NCBI RefSeq assembly: GCF_001695835.1
Contig: NZ_MBSO01000073.1
Span: 1 to 64,000 of the forward strand
Reading direction: 5' to 3'
DNA: 64,000 nucleotides
From: Ensifer sp. LC11
Lineage (GTDB): Bacteria > Pseudomonadota > Alphaproteobacteria > Rhizobiales > Rhizobiaceae
A model generated the notes under the pieces. The model did not search any database, had not been told where the DNA came from, and was given only the letters and a program-made list of their open reading frames with translations. Positions 48,883 to 57,581 of this stretch are shown piece by piece. The translations under genes were made by a program, and so were the position numbers. How positions within the stretch are numbered: the stretch's first letter is position 1; each line of letters starts with the position of its first letter.

Positions 48883-48924
48883 TTAACCCTTTCTTAAGAA
48901 TGCCCTTGCGCGAAATGCGCTATC
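48883..48924 (+). promoter_or_regulatory. rcdA: CtrA box 2 and likely rcdA promoter
   Basis: A second exact TTAA-N7-TTAA (48883-48897, TTAACCCTTTCTTAA), with GCTATC at 48919-48924 in the position of a -10 (alphaproteobacterial GCTA type). The box would cover the -35, the usual place for CtrA activation. The rcdA ATG follows about 95 bases later. Confidence 0.72.
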
Positions 48925-49020
48925 GGATCATTCTTCAAGCATAGAGACGGCAAGGATTTATTTCCCATAACCGTCCGCTACCTGACTGTCGTGATGCGTT
49001 TGAACCAGGGAAAACAGGTC

Positions 49021-49539
49021 ATGTCCGAGAGAGGATTGAATACGGTCAGTTTCGCAGGACACGCAGCGTCCTCGGCACAATTCAAGACACTCTATTCGGA
49101 AGGCATGGGTCTGGTCGAGGAAACGGCGACCTATCTCGATGGCGCCGGCCGCGCTGCTTCGAAGGTTCTTCCGCGCATGGCATCTGTTCTTTATGCTGCC
49201 GAATCCATGCGGCTCACCACCCGCCTGATGCAGATGGCCTCGTGGCTGCTGCTGCAGCGCGCCGTCAACAACGGCGAGATGAGTCGCGACCAGGTGATGT
49301 CGGAAAAGAGCAAGGTGCGCCTCGACAGCTTCAACGTCGACAAGGCCGCTCCCGGCTGGGCCGAGCTGCCGGAATCCTTCCGCGATCTGATCGAGCGCTC
49401 ACTGCGCCTGCAGAACCGCGTCGCCCTGCTCGACCGCGAAATCTATCGCCCGCACGAAGCCGCCGCGATCGTTCCGGACAACCAGAACGGCGTCAAGGCG
49501 CAGATCAAGCTGCTGCAGACGGCCTTCGGGACGAATTGA
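49021..49539 (+). CDS. rcdA: RcdA, regulator of CtrA degradation (DUF1465)
   Basis: RcdA is an adaptor that, with CpdR and PopA in Caulobacter, delivers CtrA to ClpXP. The 172 residues match the RcdA family pattern: EGMGLVEETATYLDGAGR and ESMRLTTRLMQMASWLLLQRAV are close to Caulobacter RcdA as I recall it. The ATG at 49021 has AGG nearby; another ATG is at 48991. Two CtrA boxes upstream suggest feedback: CtrA controlling its own destruction factor. Confidence 0.88.
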   Translation: MSERGLNTVSFAGHAASSAQFKTLYSEGMGLVEETATYLDGAGRAASKVLPRMASVLYAAESMRLTTRLMQMASWLLLQRAVNNGEMSRDQVMSEKSKVRLDSFNVDKAAPGWAELPESFRDLIERSLRLQNRVALLDREIYRPHEAAAIVPDNQNGVKAQIKLLQTAFGTN

Positions 49540-49570
49540 TCGGGCACCTGCCCGCTGACTAAGACAAGAA

Positions 49571-49594
49571 ACCCGGCCATCGCCGGGTTTTTTG
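49571..49594 (+). terminator. Terminator after rcdA
   Basis: ACCCGGC and GCCGGGT (49571-49577 and 49582-49588) with six T following. It lies 32 bases after the stop. Confidence 0.9.
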
Positions 49595-49663
49595 TTGTCC
49601 GTTTCTTTCATGCTTTTGTCGCAGCCGCCCCCCCCTACCCCGAGACATCCGCGACCGCACGGC

Positions 49664-49690
49664 AACAAAAAAGCCCGGCAGAGCCGGGCT
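49664..49690 (-). terminator. Terminator after rpmE
   Basis: AGCCCGGC (49672-49679) pairs with GCCGGGCT (49683-49690), loop AGA; on the minus strand it is followed by TTTTTTG. It ends the rpmE transcript 25 bases past its stop. Confidence 0.9.
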
Positions 49691-49715
49691 TCGAGTATTC
49701 TGAAGAAGCAGTCGA

Positions 49716-49937
49716 TTAGAGGCCGAGGCCTTCGAAGCGCTTCTTGAACTTGGAGACGCGGCCGCCGCGGTCCATGAGCTGCTGGTTGCCGCCGGTCCAG
49801 GCTGGGTGCGACTTGGGGTCGATTTCCAGGTTCATGGTTGCGCCTTCCGAACCCCAGGTCGAGCGGGTTTCGTATTCGGTGCCGTCAGTCATGACCACCT
49901 TGATGATGTGGTAGTCGGGATGGATGTCTGCCTTCAT
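49716..49937 (-). CDS. rpmE: Ribosomal protein bL31
   Basis: A 73-residue bL31 beginning [29 protein letters not shown] and ending FEGLGL. It has no Cys, so it is the zinc-free (C-minus) type; the family uses cysteine-containing and cysteine-free forms. It is divergent from the ABC exporter gene by about 200 bases. Confidence 0.97.
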   Translation of the reverse strand: MKADIHPDYHIIKVVMTDGTEYETRSTWGSEGATMNLEIDPKSHPAWTGGNQQLMDRGGRVSKFKKRFEGLGL

Positions 49938-50144
49938 AACGATCTTCCTAGAGTTCCAGGGTCCAATTGTCGCAAGGCATTGCGACTTCGAGACCGAACA
50001 CGTAAATGAAGCCGCGGACCGGCTGAAGGGCCACGGCTTCCCAATTGGATGCCGTGCCTATACATCAAGGTCTGCGGGATAACAAGTGCCGCGCGGAAGA
50101 CTCATGGGCAAACCCTTTCCTCCGTGGTTGGCGAAAGGGGTCAA

Positions 50145-51947
50145 GTGTCGACAAGAGAAATCCAGGCGCCAGCGCGCAAGTCCATTCGCCCTCTCGCCAC
50201 GTTGGTGCCCTATCTCACCCGCTATCGCCATCTGGTGATCGGCGCAGGCGTCTCCCTGGTTATTGCGGCGGTGACCACATTGACGCTGCCGCTGGCCGTC
50301 AGGCGGATGGTCGACAATGGCTTCTCCAGTTCCGATAGCGGCTTCATCAACACCTACTTCTCGATGCTGATGCTGCTCGCCATCGTGCTCGCGCTCGCCA
50401 GTGCCGCCCGCTATTACTTCGTCATCTCACTCGGGGAGCGCATCGTTGCGGACATCAGGCGCAATGTCTTCGATCGCGTTACCCGCCTCTCGGCTTCCTT
50501 CTTCGATGTCAACCAATCCGGCGAGATCGTCTCACGGTTGACGGCTGATACGACCCAGGTCAAATCCGCGGTCGGTGCCACAGCCTCGGTCGCACTGCGC
50601 AACCTGATCCTGTGTCTCGGCGCCATCGGCATGATGGTCTATACCAGCCCGAAGCTCTCAAGCCTGGTGCTGATCGCCATCCCGATCATCGTCTTTCCGC
50701 TTGTCGGCTTCGGCCGCTCCGTCCGCCGCCGTTCGCGCCAGGCGCAGGACACGCTCGCCACGGCCTCCGCCTATGCCGGCGAAGCGATTGCCGCCTCGCG
50801 CACCGTGCAGGCCTTCAACGGCGAGGAACTTGCCAACCGGCACTTCGCAAGCTCGGTGGAAGATGCCTATGCCGCGGCGCGAGCAGCGATCAAGGCGCGC
50901 TCCGTGCTCACCGCATTCGCCATCACCATGGTATTCGGCAGTGTCGTCGCGGTGCTGTGGTTCGGAGCCCATGACGTGCTGGCGGGCAACCTTTCGGCCG
51001 GCACACTCAGCCAGTTCCTGCTCTATTCGGTCTTTGCGGCCGGCAGCCTTGGCTCGCTCTCCGAGGTCTGGGGCGAGCTTTCGCAAGCCGCCGGCGCTGC
51101 CGAGCGGCTCAATGAACTGCTGACGGAGATCCCCGAGATCCAGGCACCTGAAAATCCGGTCGCCATGCCGGTGCCGGCGGCGGGCGCCATAACCTTCGAC
51201 GACGTGTACTTCGCCTATCCGGCGCGTCCCGACTTCAAGAGCCTGAACGGCCTCGCCTTCGCGATCAGGCCCGGCGAGACCGTCGCCATCGTCGGGCCGT
51301 CCGGTGCGGGTAAGAGCACCGTCTTTTCCATGCTGCTTCGCTTCTACGACCCCTCCAAGGGCACGGTTGCCGTCGATGGCGTCGACATTCGCACGGTCGA
51401 TCCGAAGGACCTGCGCGAGCGGATTGCGATCGTGCCGCAGGATGTCACCATCTTCGCCTCCTCGGTCCATGACAACATCGCCTTCGGCGTGCCCGGCGCC
51501 AGCCGCGAGGCGGTGCGCGCCGCCGCCACCGCCGCCCAGGCGGACGAATTCATCAACCGGCTCGACAAGGGTTATGACACCTTCGTCGGCGAACGCGGCG
51601 TCACGCTGTCGGGCGGCCAGCGCCAACGCATTGCCATAGCCCGCGCCATTCTCAAGAATGCACCCATCCTGCTTCTCGACGAGGCAACGTCGGCGCTCGA
51701 CGCCGAGAGCGAAACCTTGGTCCAGAAGGCACTTGACGGCCTGCTCCATGAGCGCACGACGATTGTCATCGCCCATCGGCTCGCAACCGTGCTGAAGGCC
51801 GACCGCATTCTGGTCATGGATCATGGCCGTATCGTCGAGGAAGGCACACACGCCTCCCTCATTCGCCACGGCGGGCTCTACGCAAAGCTCGCACGTCTGC
51901 AGTTCAACCACGGCGCCGAGGCCCTGTTCGTCGGCACCCAAAGCTGA
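50145..51947 (+). CDS. MsbA-like ABC exporter, fused permease/ATPase
   Basis: A half-size exporter of 600 residues from the GTG at 50145 (AAAGGGG upstream). Six membrane helices occupy the first 320 residues. The ATPase domain has Walker A GPSGAGKST, signature LSGGQRQRIAIARA, Walker B ILLLDEATSALD, and the H-loop IAHRL. The alphaproteobacterial MsbA-related family exports unknown substrates, perhaps lipids. The open frame from 50049 is non-coding before the GTG. Confidence 0.92.
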   Translation: MSTREIQAPARKSIRPLATLVPYLTRYRHLVIGAGVSLVIAAVTTLTLPLAVRRMVDNGFSSSDSGFINTYFSMLMLLAIVLALASAARYYFVISLGERIVADIRRNVFDRVTRLSASFFDVNQSGEIVSRLTADTTQVKSAVGATASVALRNLILCLGAIGMMVYTSPKLSSLVLIAIPIIVFPLVGFGRSVRRRSRQAQDTLATASAYAGEAIAASRTVQAFNGEELANRHFASSVEDAYAAARAAIKARSVLTAFAITMVFGSVVAVLWFGAHDVLAGNLSAGTLSQFLLYSVFAAGSLGSLSEVWGELSQAAGAAERLNELLTEIPEIQAPENPVAMPVPAAGAITFDDVYFAYPARPDFKSLNGLAFAIRPGETVAIVGPSGAGKSTVFSMLLRFYDPSKGTVAVDGVDIRTVDPKDLRERIAIVPQDVTIFASSVHDNIAFGVPGASREAVRAAATAAQADEFINRLDKGYDTFVGERGVTLSGGQRQRIAIARAILKNAPILLLDEATSALDAESETLVQKALDGLLHERTTIVIAHRLATVLKADRILVMDHGRIVEEGTHASLIRHGGLYAKLARLQFNHGAEALFVGTQS

Positions 51948-52087
51948 GCTGCAAGGCCAGACACGTAACACCCTCTTCGATTTTTCATTCAACGGTTGCC
52001 GTCGTGAGGCCAGGCCCTATTGTTAAGGAGCCCGGTCGACGACAGGCCGGCATCGCTGTTGGCAGAATTGATCGGGAGGAATATCGC

Positions 52088-53080
52088 ATGGCATTTTCGC
52101 AACTGGTTCGGCGCGCAACCCTGACATTGGGCCTGGTGGCGCTATCGGCGCTGCCTTTTGGCTCGACGGCGCTTGCTCAGGGCTTTCCCGACCGGCCGGT
52201 TACCCTGGTCGTTCCCTTCGCCGCCGGCGGTTCCACCGATGTGGTTGCGAGAATAGTGGCGCAGAAGATGTCCGAGGACCTTGGCGAACAGGTGATCGTC
52301 CAGAACGTCGCCGGCGCCGGCGGCAACCTTGGCGCCGCCAATGTCGCGCGTGCAGACCCGGACGGTTACACGATCCTGATGGGGACCGTCGCCACCCACG
52401 CCCTCAATCCACTGATCCTCAAGACCAAGCCCTATGATCCGGAGAAGGACTTCGCGCCGATCTCGCTGCTCGTCGTCGTGCCCAATGTGCTTGTCGTCAA
52501 TCCGGAGCTCCCCGCAAAGAACGTCGAGGAACTGCTGGCGCTGCTCAAGGCCAAGCCCGACGAATACAGCTACGCTTCGTCCGGCAACGGCACGCCGTTG
52601 CATCTCTCCGGCGAGCTGTTCAAGAAGATGGCCGGCGTCAGCATGCAGCATATCCCTTACAAGGGCGCCGGCCCGGCGCTGAACGACGTCATCGGCAATC
52701 AGGTGCCGATCATGTTCGACAACCTCCCTTCCTCCTCCGGCCACATCAAGGCAGGGACGCTCCGGGCGCTTGCGGTAACGACCGCGGAACGCGCACCTTC
52801 CTTCCCCGACGTGCCGACAGTCGCGGAGTCAGGCATTCCGGGCTACGAGACCTACACCTGGAACGCGCTCTTCGCGCCGGCCACTACGCCACAACCGGTG
52901 GTCGCTCGCCTCAATGAGGCTGCAAACAAGGCCCTGAAGGATCCGGCCGTCGTCGAACGCATGAAGGAATTCAGCGCCAAAATCGTTGGCTCAACCCCGG
53001 AAGAGCTCGGCGCGCATGTGACGGCGGAACTGGCGAAGTGGACGCCGGTCGTTCGGGACGCCAACGTGCAGATGGATTGA
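52088..53080 (+). CDS. TctC-type (Bug) substrate-binding protein
   Basis: A periplasmic binding protein of the tripartite tricarboxylate transporter class: 330 residues, signal peptide ending STALAQG (about 30), then FPDRPVTLVVPFAAGGSTDVVAR and SMQHIPYKGAGPALNDVIG, the family marks. GGGAGG precedes the ATG at 52088. No TctA or TctB gene is adjacent, so it may be an orphan receptor, common in this family. Confidence 0.9.
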   Translation: MAFSQLVRRATLTLGLVALSALPFGSTALAQGFPDRPVTLVVPFAAGGSTDVVARIVAQKMSEDLGEQVIVQNVAGAGGNLGAANVARADPDGYTILMGTVATHALNPLILKTKPYDPEKDFAPISLLVVVPNVLVVNPELPAKNVEELLALLKAKPDEYSYASSGNGTPLHLSGELFKKMAGVSMQHIPYKGAGPALNDVIGNQVPIMFDNLPSSSGHIKAGTLRALAVTTAERAPSFPDVPTVAESGIPGYETYTWNALFAPATTPQPVVARLNEAANKALKDPAVVERMKEFSAKIVGSTPEELGAHVTAELAKWTPVVRDANVQMD

Positions 53081-53130
53081 TCTCGATCAGCTGGCCTGGC
53101 TCGGCGACGTTCGCCCTTGCCTGCCAGCTA

Positions 53131-53157
53131 CCTTCTCCCCGCCAAGCGGGGAGAAGG
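53131..53157. repeat. Palindromic repeat hairpin (RIME-like)
   Basis: CCTTCTCCCCGC (53131-53142) and its exact complement (53146-53157) with a 3-base loop. A degenerate relative lies near 53289-53312. The 246-base interval has no gene and resembles the rhizobial RIME-type mosaic repeats, from memory. It may help end transcription of the binding-protein gene. Confidence 0.55.
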
Positions 53158-53326
53158 ACACCAGTGGCGCGCTGCGTGCACGCGGTCTCAGCCGACGTGC
53201 CGGGAAACAGGAAGCTTCGGTCAGGCTTCGCCGCAACGTCAGCACGCAGCACTTGGGGCGAGAGGAATGTAGCCGAGGGCTCGACCATGCCCCTTTCCGC
53301 CTGCGGCGAGAGGGCCAGGGCAGCAA

Positions 53327-54973
53327 TCACGCCCCGGCAGCACCCCGCCCCGCTACCCGGCCGGAAAAGATGCAGCCGCCGAGGAAGGTGCCTTCAAGCG
53401 CGTTGTAGCCATGCATGCCGCCGCCACCGAAGCCGGCCACTTCGCCGGCCGCATAGAGACCAGGCACCGGTTCGCCCGATTGCTCCAGCACCTGGCCGGT
53501 AAGATTGGTCTGCAGGCCGCCAAGCGTCTTGCGCGTCAGGATGTGCAGCCGAACGGCAATCAGCGGCCCGGCTTTCGGATCGAGCAGCCGATGCGGTTTG
53601 GCGGTGCGCAGCAGCCGGTCACCGCGATAGCTGCGAGCGCCGCGGATCGCCGTCACCTGAGCGTCCTTGGAGAAAGGGTTGGTGATCTCACGGTCACGCG
53701 CCTCGATCTGCTGGCGCAAGTGCTCGAGCGACAGCCGGTTCTCGCCCGTCAGCACATTCATCGCCGGCACGAGATCTTCGAGGCGGTCGCGAACAATGAA
53801 GTCCTCGCCTCTGTCCATGAAGGCCTGTACCGGTCCCGGCGGGTTCTTGCCGAGCCGCTTCAAAAGCAGCGATATGCTCTTGCCGGTCAGATCCGGGTTC
53901 TGCTCGGAACCGGAAAGGGCAAACTCCTTCTTGATGATCGCCCTCGTCAGGATGAACCAGCTGTAGTCGTGGCCGGTGTCGCGGATCGCCTGCAATGTGC
54001 CGAGCGTGTCGAAGCCCGGCATGGCCGGCGCCGAAAAACGGTTGCCATCCGCGTCACACCAGAACGACGAGGGGCCGGGCAGGATGCGGATGCCGTGGTC
54101 CGGCCAGATTGGATCGAAGTTCTTCAGCCCTTCCGTATAATGCCACATACGGTCGGAATTGATCACCGAGCCGCGCGCACGGCTGGCGATCTCCAGCATG
54201 CGCCCGTCGACATGGTGCGGGACGCCTGCAACCATCGTCGCCGGCGGCTGGCCGAGCCGCTTGCGCGGCCAGTTGCGACGGACCAGCTCGTGGTTGCCGC
54301 CAATCCCGCCCGAGGTGACGAGGACCGCGCCGGCCGAAATCTCGAAGTCGCCGACGATGTCGCGTGAGCTGCGCTGGCCGCGCCCGACCGGATCATCCTT
54401 CAAGAGCGCGCCGCGCGCACCCGTCACCCGCCCATCCGCGATTGTTAGCTCATCCACCCGGTGGCGGAACCGGAACCGGACGAGACCGCGGCTTTCGGCT
54501 TCCCGCGTCAGGCGGACGAACGGTTCGAGCACCGCCGGCCCCGTGCCCCAGGTGACGTGAAACCGCGGCACCGAATTGCCGTGACCGTGGGCAAGGCCAC
54601 CACCACGCTCGGCCCAGCCGACGACCGGGAACCAGCGCATGCCGAGCGAATGCAGCCAGCGGCGCTTCTCCCCGGCTGCAAATTCGAGATAGGCCTCTGC
54701 CCAGAGTTGTGGCCAATGGTCCTCGGCGCGGTCGAATTGCGATGAGCCCATCCAGTCTTGCCGCGCGAGTTCGCGCGTATCGCGGATACCCATGCGTCGC
54801 TGCTCGGGGCTGTCGACGAAGAACAGTCCGCCCAGCGACCAGAACGCCTGTCCGCCGAGGTTTTGTTCCCCCTCCTGGTCGACAACGATGACCTTGCGGC
54901 CAAGTGCTGCCGCCTCCGAGGCGGCGACAAGGCCGGCGAGCCCCGCGCCGATAACCAATACGTCGCAATCCAT
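53327..54973 (-). CDS. FAD-binding dehydrogenase (fumarate reductase/ketosteroid-type)
   Basis: A 548-residue flavoprotein with the dinucleotide site DVLVIGAGLAGLVAASEAA at the N-terminus and a C-terminal flavin segment with GLYAAGEVAGFGGGGMHGYNALEGTFLGG. This is typical of 3-ketosteroid dehydrogenase or fumarate-reductase flavoproteins. The substrate is unknown; a gene for a TctC binding protein is adjacent on the other strand, so uptake and oxidation of a carboxylate is one idea. Confidence 0.87.
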   Translation of the reverse strand: MDCDVLVIGAGLAGLVAASEAAALGRKVIVVDQEGEQNLGGQAFWSLGGLFFVDSPEQRRMGIRDTRELARQDWMGSSQFDRAEDHWPQLWAEAYLEFAAGEKRRWLHSLGMRWFPVVGWAERGGGLAHGHGNSVPRFHVTWGTGPAVLEPFVRLTREAESRGLVRFRFRHRVDELTIADGRVTGARGALLKDDPVGRGQRSSRDIVGDFEISAGAVLVTSGGIGGNHELVRRNWPRKRLGQPPATMVAGVPHHVDGRMLEIASRARGSVINSDRMWHYTEGLKNFDPIWPDHGIRILPGPSSFWCDADGNRFSAPAMPGFDTLGTLQAIRDTGHDYSWFILTRAIIKKEFALSGSEQNPDLTGKSISLLLKRLGKNPPGPVQAFMDRGEDFIVRDRLEDLVPAMNVLTGENRLSLEHLRQQIEARDREITNPFSKDAQVTAIRGARSYRGDRLLRTAKPHRLLDPKAGPLIAVRLHILTRKTLGGLQTNLTGQVLEQSGEPVPGLYAAGEVAGFGGGGMHGYNALEGTFLGGCIFSGRVAGRGAAGA

Positions 54974-55136
54974 GAAATGCTCTCCCCTCGCATCCCATTC
55001 AGCACCAGGTGTTCTCCCGGACGCACAAACGTTGCCGCAGCCACTGGGATGGCTGCAGCAACTGTTACGCGTACGTCAAGGTCAATTCAAGAGTCGGGCT
55101 TCGGCCTTAGGCTGCAATGTGCCGAGGATCCGCGGC

Positions 55137-56168
55137 TCACTTCTCGGTCAGTTTGAGCTCGATGCGGCGGTTCTGCGCCCGGGCTTCCGGGCTCTCGCCT
55201 GGCGCGATCGGCTGAAACTCGCCGAAACCTGCCGCGACCAGCCGGTCCGCCGGCACACCCTTCGAGATCAGGAACTTCACCACCGAGGTTGCGCGCGCCG
55301 ACGACAGCTCCCAGTTATCGGCAAAGCGGCCGCTGCCGGAGAGCTGCACATTGTCGGTGTGACCATCGACACGCAGAACCCAGTTGATCTCCGCCGGGAT
55401 CTCCTTGGCGAGATCGAGCAGCGCCGCGGCGAGCTTGGCCATCTCGACCTGCCCCTCGGGATTGAGGTCGCTGCCACCGGAGGGGAAAAGCACCTCGGAC
55501 TGAAAGACGAAGCGGTCGCCGACGATGCGGATGTTTTCGCGGTCGGAAAGGATCTCCCTCAGGCGACCGAAGAAATCGGAACGATAACGGTTGAGCTCCT
55601 GCACCCGCTGGGCAAGTGCCACGTTCAGGCGGCGGCCGAGGTCGGCGATCTTGGTCTGCGACGCCTGGTCCTTGGCCTCCGACGCCTGAAGCGCGACCTC
55701 AATGGCGGCGATCTGGCTGCGCAGCGCAGCGATCTGCTGGTTCAGCAGTTCGATCTGGCTCATGGCCCGGGCGCTGATCTCGCGCTCGCTCTCAAGTTCG
55801 GAGCCGAGACGACCGATCTTCTGGTTGGCGGCGTCGGTGCTGCCGGCGCCCTGATCGAGCAGGGCCTGGAGCCGCGACCGTTCGCCTTCGGACGTGGCAA
55901 GCGACGCTTGGAGATTGGCCAGCGAATCCTCAAGATCCTGCTTGCCGCTCTTCTCGAGCGCCAGAAGCTGCGTGAGTTCGTTGATCTGGCTGTTCAGCCG
56001 GGTCAGCACCTCGTCCTTGCCGCTGATTTCGCGGCTCAAGAGAAACTGTCCGAGAACGAAGACGGTGAGCAGAAACATGATCGAAAGCAGAAGCGTCGAC
56101 AGGGCGTCGACGAAGCCCGGCCAGTAGTCGATCGTGCGCTGCGAGCGGCCTTTACGGGCGAGCGCCAT
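55137..56168 (-). CDS. MotB/OmpA-like protein, partner of the MotA-like gene
   Basis: A 343-residue protein with an N-terminal membrane helix (about 17-41, FVDALSTLLLSIMFLLTVF), a long coiled coil (about 50-190) and a C-terminal OmpA-like peptidoglycan-binding domain with VDGHTDNVQL and SSARATSVVKFL. The DALSTLLL stretch resembles the MotB plug/helix region. It starts 3 bases after the MotA-like gene ends. The pair should form a proton-driven envelope complex, function unknown. Confidence 0.88.
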   Translation of the reverse strand: MALARKGRSQRTIDYWPGFVDALSTLLLSIMFLLTVFVLGQFLLSREISGKDEVLTRLNSQINELTQLLALEKSGKQDLEDSLANLQASLATSEGERSRLQALLDQGAGSTDAANQKIGRLGSELESEREISARAMSQIELLNQQIAALRSQIAAIEVALQASEAKDQASQTKIADLGRRLNVALAQRVQELNRYRSDFFGRLREILSDRENIRIVGDRFVFQSEVLFPSGGSDLNPEGQVEMAKLAAALLDLAKEIPAEINWVLRVDGHTDNVQLSGSGRFADNWELSSARATSVVKFLISKGVPADRLVAAGFGEFQPIAPGESPEARAQNRRIELKLTEK

Positions 56169-56171
56169 GGA

Positions 56172-57275
56172 TCACTCCCCTCCGGTCTCGTCCATGCGGC
56201 TCACCTTGGCGGGCACCGGCGACTTGTCGCCGTGCACCGCGAGGCGATCGCCGCTGCCGATGCGCGAGGCCAGTTTGTCCAGGGTCTTGCGCATCGCCTT
56301 GGCCTCGTCCTGCTGCGCTTCGATCCAGTCCCGGAGCATCTGCTGCTCACCACGCATGTTCTTGACCAGACCCTGAATGCCTTCGGCGAGTGTTGCCATC
56401 GCCGCAGTCGTGCGCTGGTTCGCGCCCCCCTCCTGGTTGAGGCGAACCAGCTGGTCGGTGAGTTTCTTCAGTTCCTCCACCGGGGCGCCTGCCGGCAGGT
56501 CGAGTGACGACGACAGCTCGGAACCGACATCGGTGACCGAGGAGAGCCAGTTTTCGAGCTCGGTGTAAAAGCGGTTCTGGGCACGTCCCGCCTGCAGGTC
56601 GAGGAAGCCGAGGATCAGCGAACCCGAAAGGCCGAAAAGCGACGTCGAGAAGGCCGTACCCATACCGGTGAGCGGTGCCGACAGTCCGCTCTTCAGCGCT
56701 GCCAGAATGTCCTCGGTCGTTCCCGATCCTGCATCCAGCGACTGGATCACCGTGTTGATCGAGCCGATTGTTCCCAGAAGCCCCCAGAAGGTCCCGAGCA
56801 GGCCGAGAAACACCAGCAGCCCGGTCATATAGCGCGAGATGTCGCGCGATTCATCAAGCCGGGTCGCAATGGAATCGAGGATCGAACGCAGCGCCGTTGT
56901 CGAGATCGCCGTCTGGCGACCGCCGATCAAGGCGCGCATGGGCGCGAGCAGGACCGGGTCGCGACCGACCTTGTCGGCGCTGCCGGCGGCGCGGAACGAG
57001 TTGAACCAGCGCACCTCGGGGCGCAGCCCAAGCACATGGTTGAACACGAGCAGGATGCCGATCAGCAGCACCCCGAGGATCAACCCGTTGAGGCCCGGAT
57101 TGGCGAGAAAAGCATTGTGGGCCTGGCGGAAGAGGATCGCCCCCACGAAACCGACGATGATCAGGAAGACCACCATCGTCCAGAAATAGTGCATGGGGCT
57201 CGAGAGCTTGTGCGGGTTGTAGCCGTCTTCCATGCTTTCCCGACCATTCCACCCGGACAGATGCAGTTTCGTCAT
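56172..57275 (-). CDS. MotA/TolQ/ExbB-like inner-membrane protein
   Basis: A 367-residue protein with four membrane helices: about 33-52, 62-83, 147-171, and 205-228. TFWGLLGTIGSINTVIQSL is the MotA/TolQ signature. It is followed by a long helical cytoplasmic tail (about 235-367), which the classical TolQ does not have. Two starts are possible: ATG 57275 and ATG 57233 (better ribosome site GGGAAAGC). It is the first gene of a pair with the OmpA-like gene. Confidence 0.85.
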   Translation of the reverse strand: MTKLHLSGWNGRESMEDGYNPHKLSSPMHYFWTMVVFLIIVGFVGAILFRQAHNAFLANPGLNGLILGVLLIGILLVFNHVLGLRPEVRWFNSFRAAGSADKVGRDPVLLAPMRALIGGRQTAISTTALRSILDSIATRLDESRDISRYMTGLLVFLGLLGTFWGLLGTIGSINTVIQSLDAGSGTTEDILAALKSGLSAPLTGMGTAFSTSLFGLSGSLILGFLDLQAGRAQNRFYTELENWLSSVTDVGSELSSSLDLPAGAPVEELKKLTDQLVRLNQEGGANQRTTAAMATLAEGIQGLVKNMRGEQQMLRDWIEAQQDEAKAMRKTLDKLASRIGSGDRLAVHGDKSPVPAKVSRMDETGGE

Positions 57276-57335
57276 CGGTGTAAGTATCTCCCGGTTTACT
57301 TGACGGAACGGCGCATCGCCGGCCCGGAGCCTACC

Positions 57336-57379
57336 GCATAATTCCCGAAACCGAAATCGATTCAAGGGCGAAATTATGC
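57336..57379. repeat. Rhizobial intergenic repeat, GCATAATT/AATTATGC
   Basis: Arms GCATAATT (57336-57343) and AATTATGC (57372-57379) flank ATCGATTCAAGG-like sequence. I recall this as a common dispersed element of Rhizobiaceae. It lies upstream of the MotA-like gene, so it might influence its expression. Confidence 0.65.
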
Positions 57380-57521
57380 ATTGAACCAGGACCAAGCAGC
57401 AGCCTTGCCCTCCCTGGAGCATCCCGTCCCGAACTGGATTCACCGGACCATAGGATCACGCGGCGTTCTAGATAGGCACGGGCCTGTGGCGCTGTCGTGT
57501 TCCATCGCTTAGGTCCGACCC

Positions 57522-57560
57522 AAAAAAACAAGCCTCCGACACGGGCACGCATCGGAGGCT
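57522..57560 (-). terminator. Terminator after suhB
   Basis: AGCCTCCGA (57531-57539) and TCGGAGGCT (57552-57560) form a perfect 9-bp stem, followed on the minus strand by TGTTTTTTT. It is 21 bases past the suhB stop. Confidence 0.9.
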
Positions 57561-57581
57561 CTAAGACGAACAGGTTGCCGT

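Noticed and set aside
55137-57275. Zorya-like defence system
   Set aside because: Only a MotA-like and an OmpA-like gene are present. No ZorC, ZorD or ZorE gene lies next to them; the neighbours are suhB and an FAD dehydrogenase.
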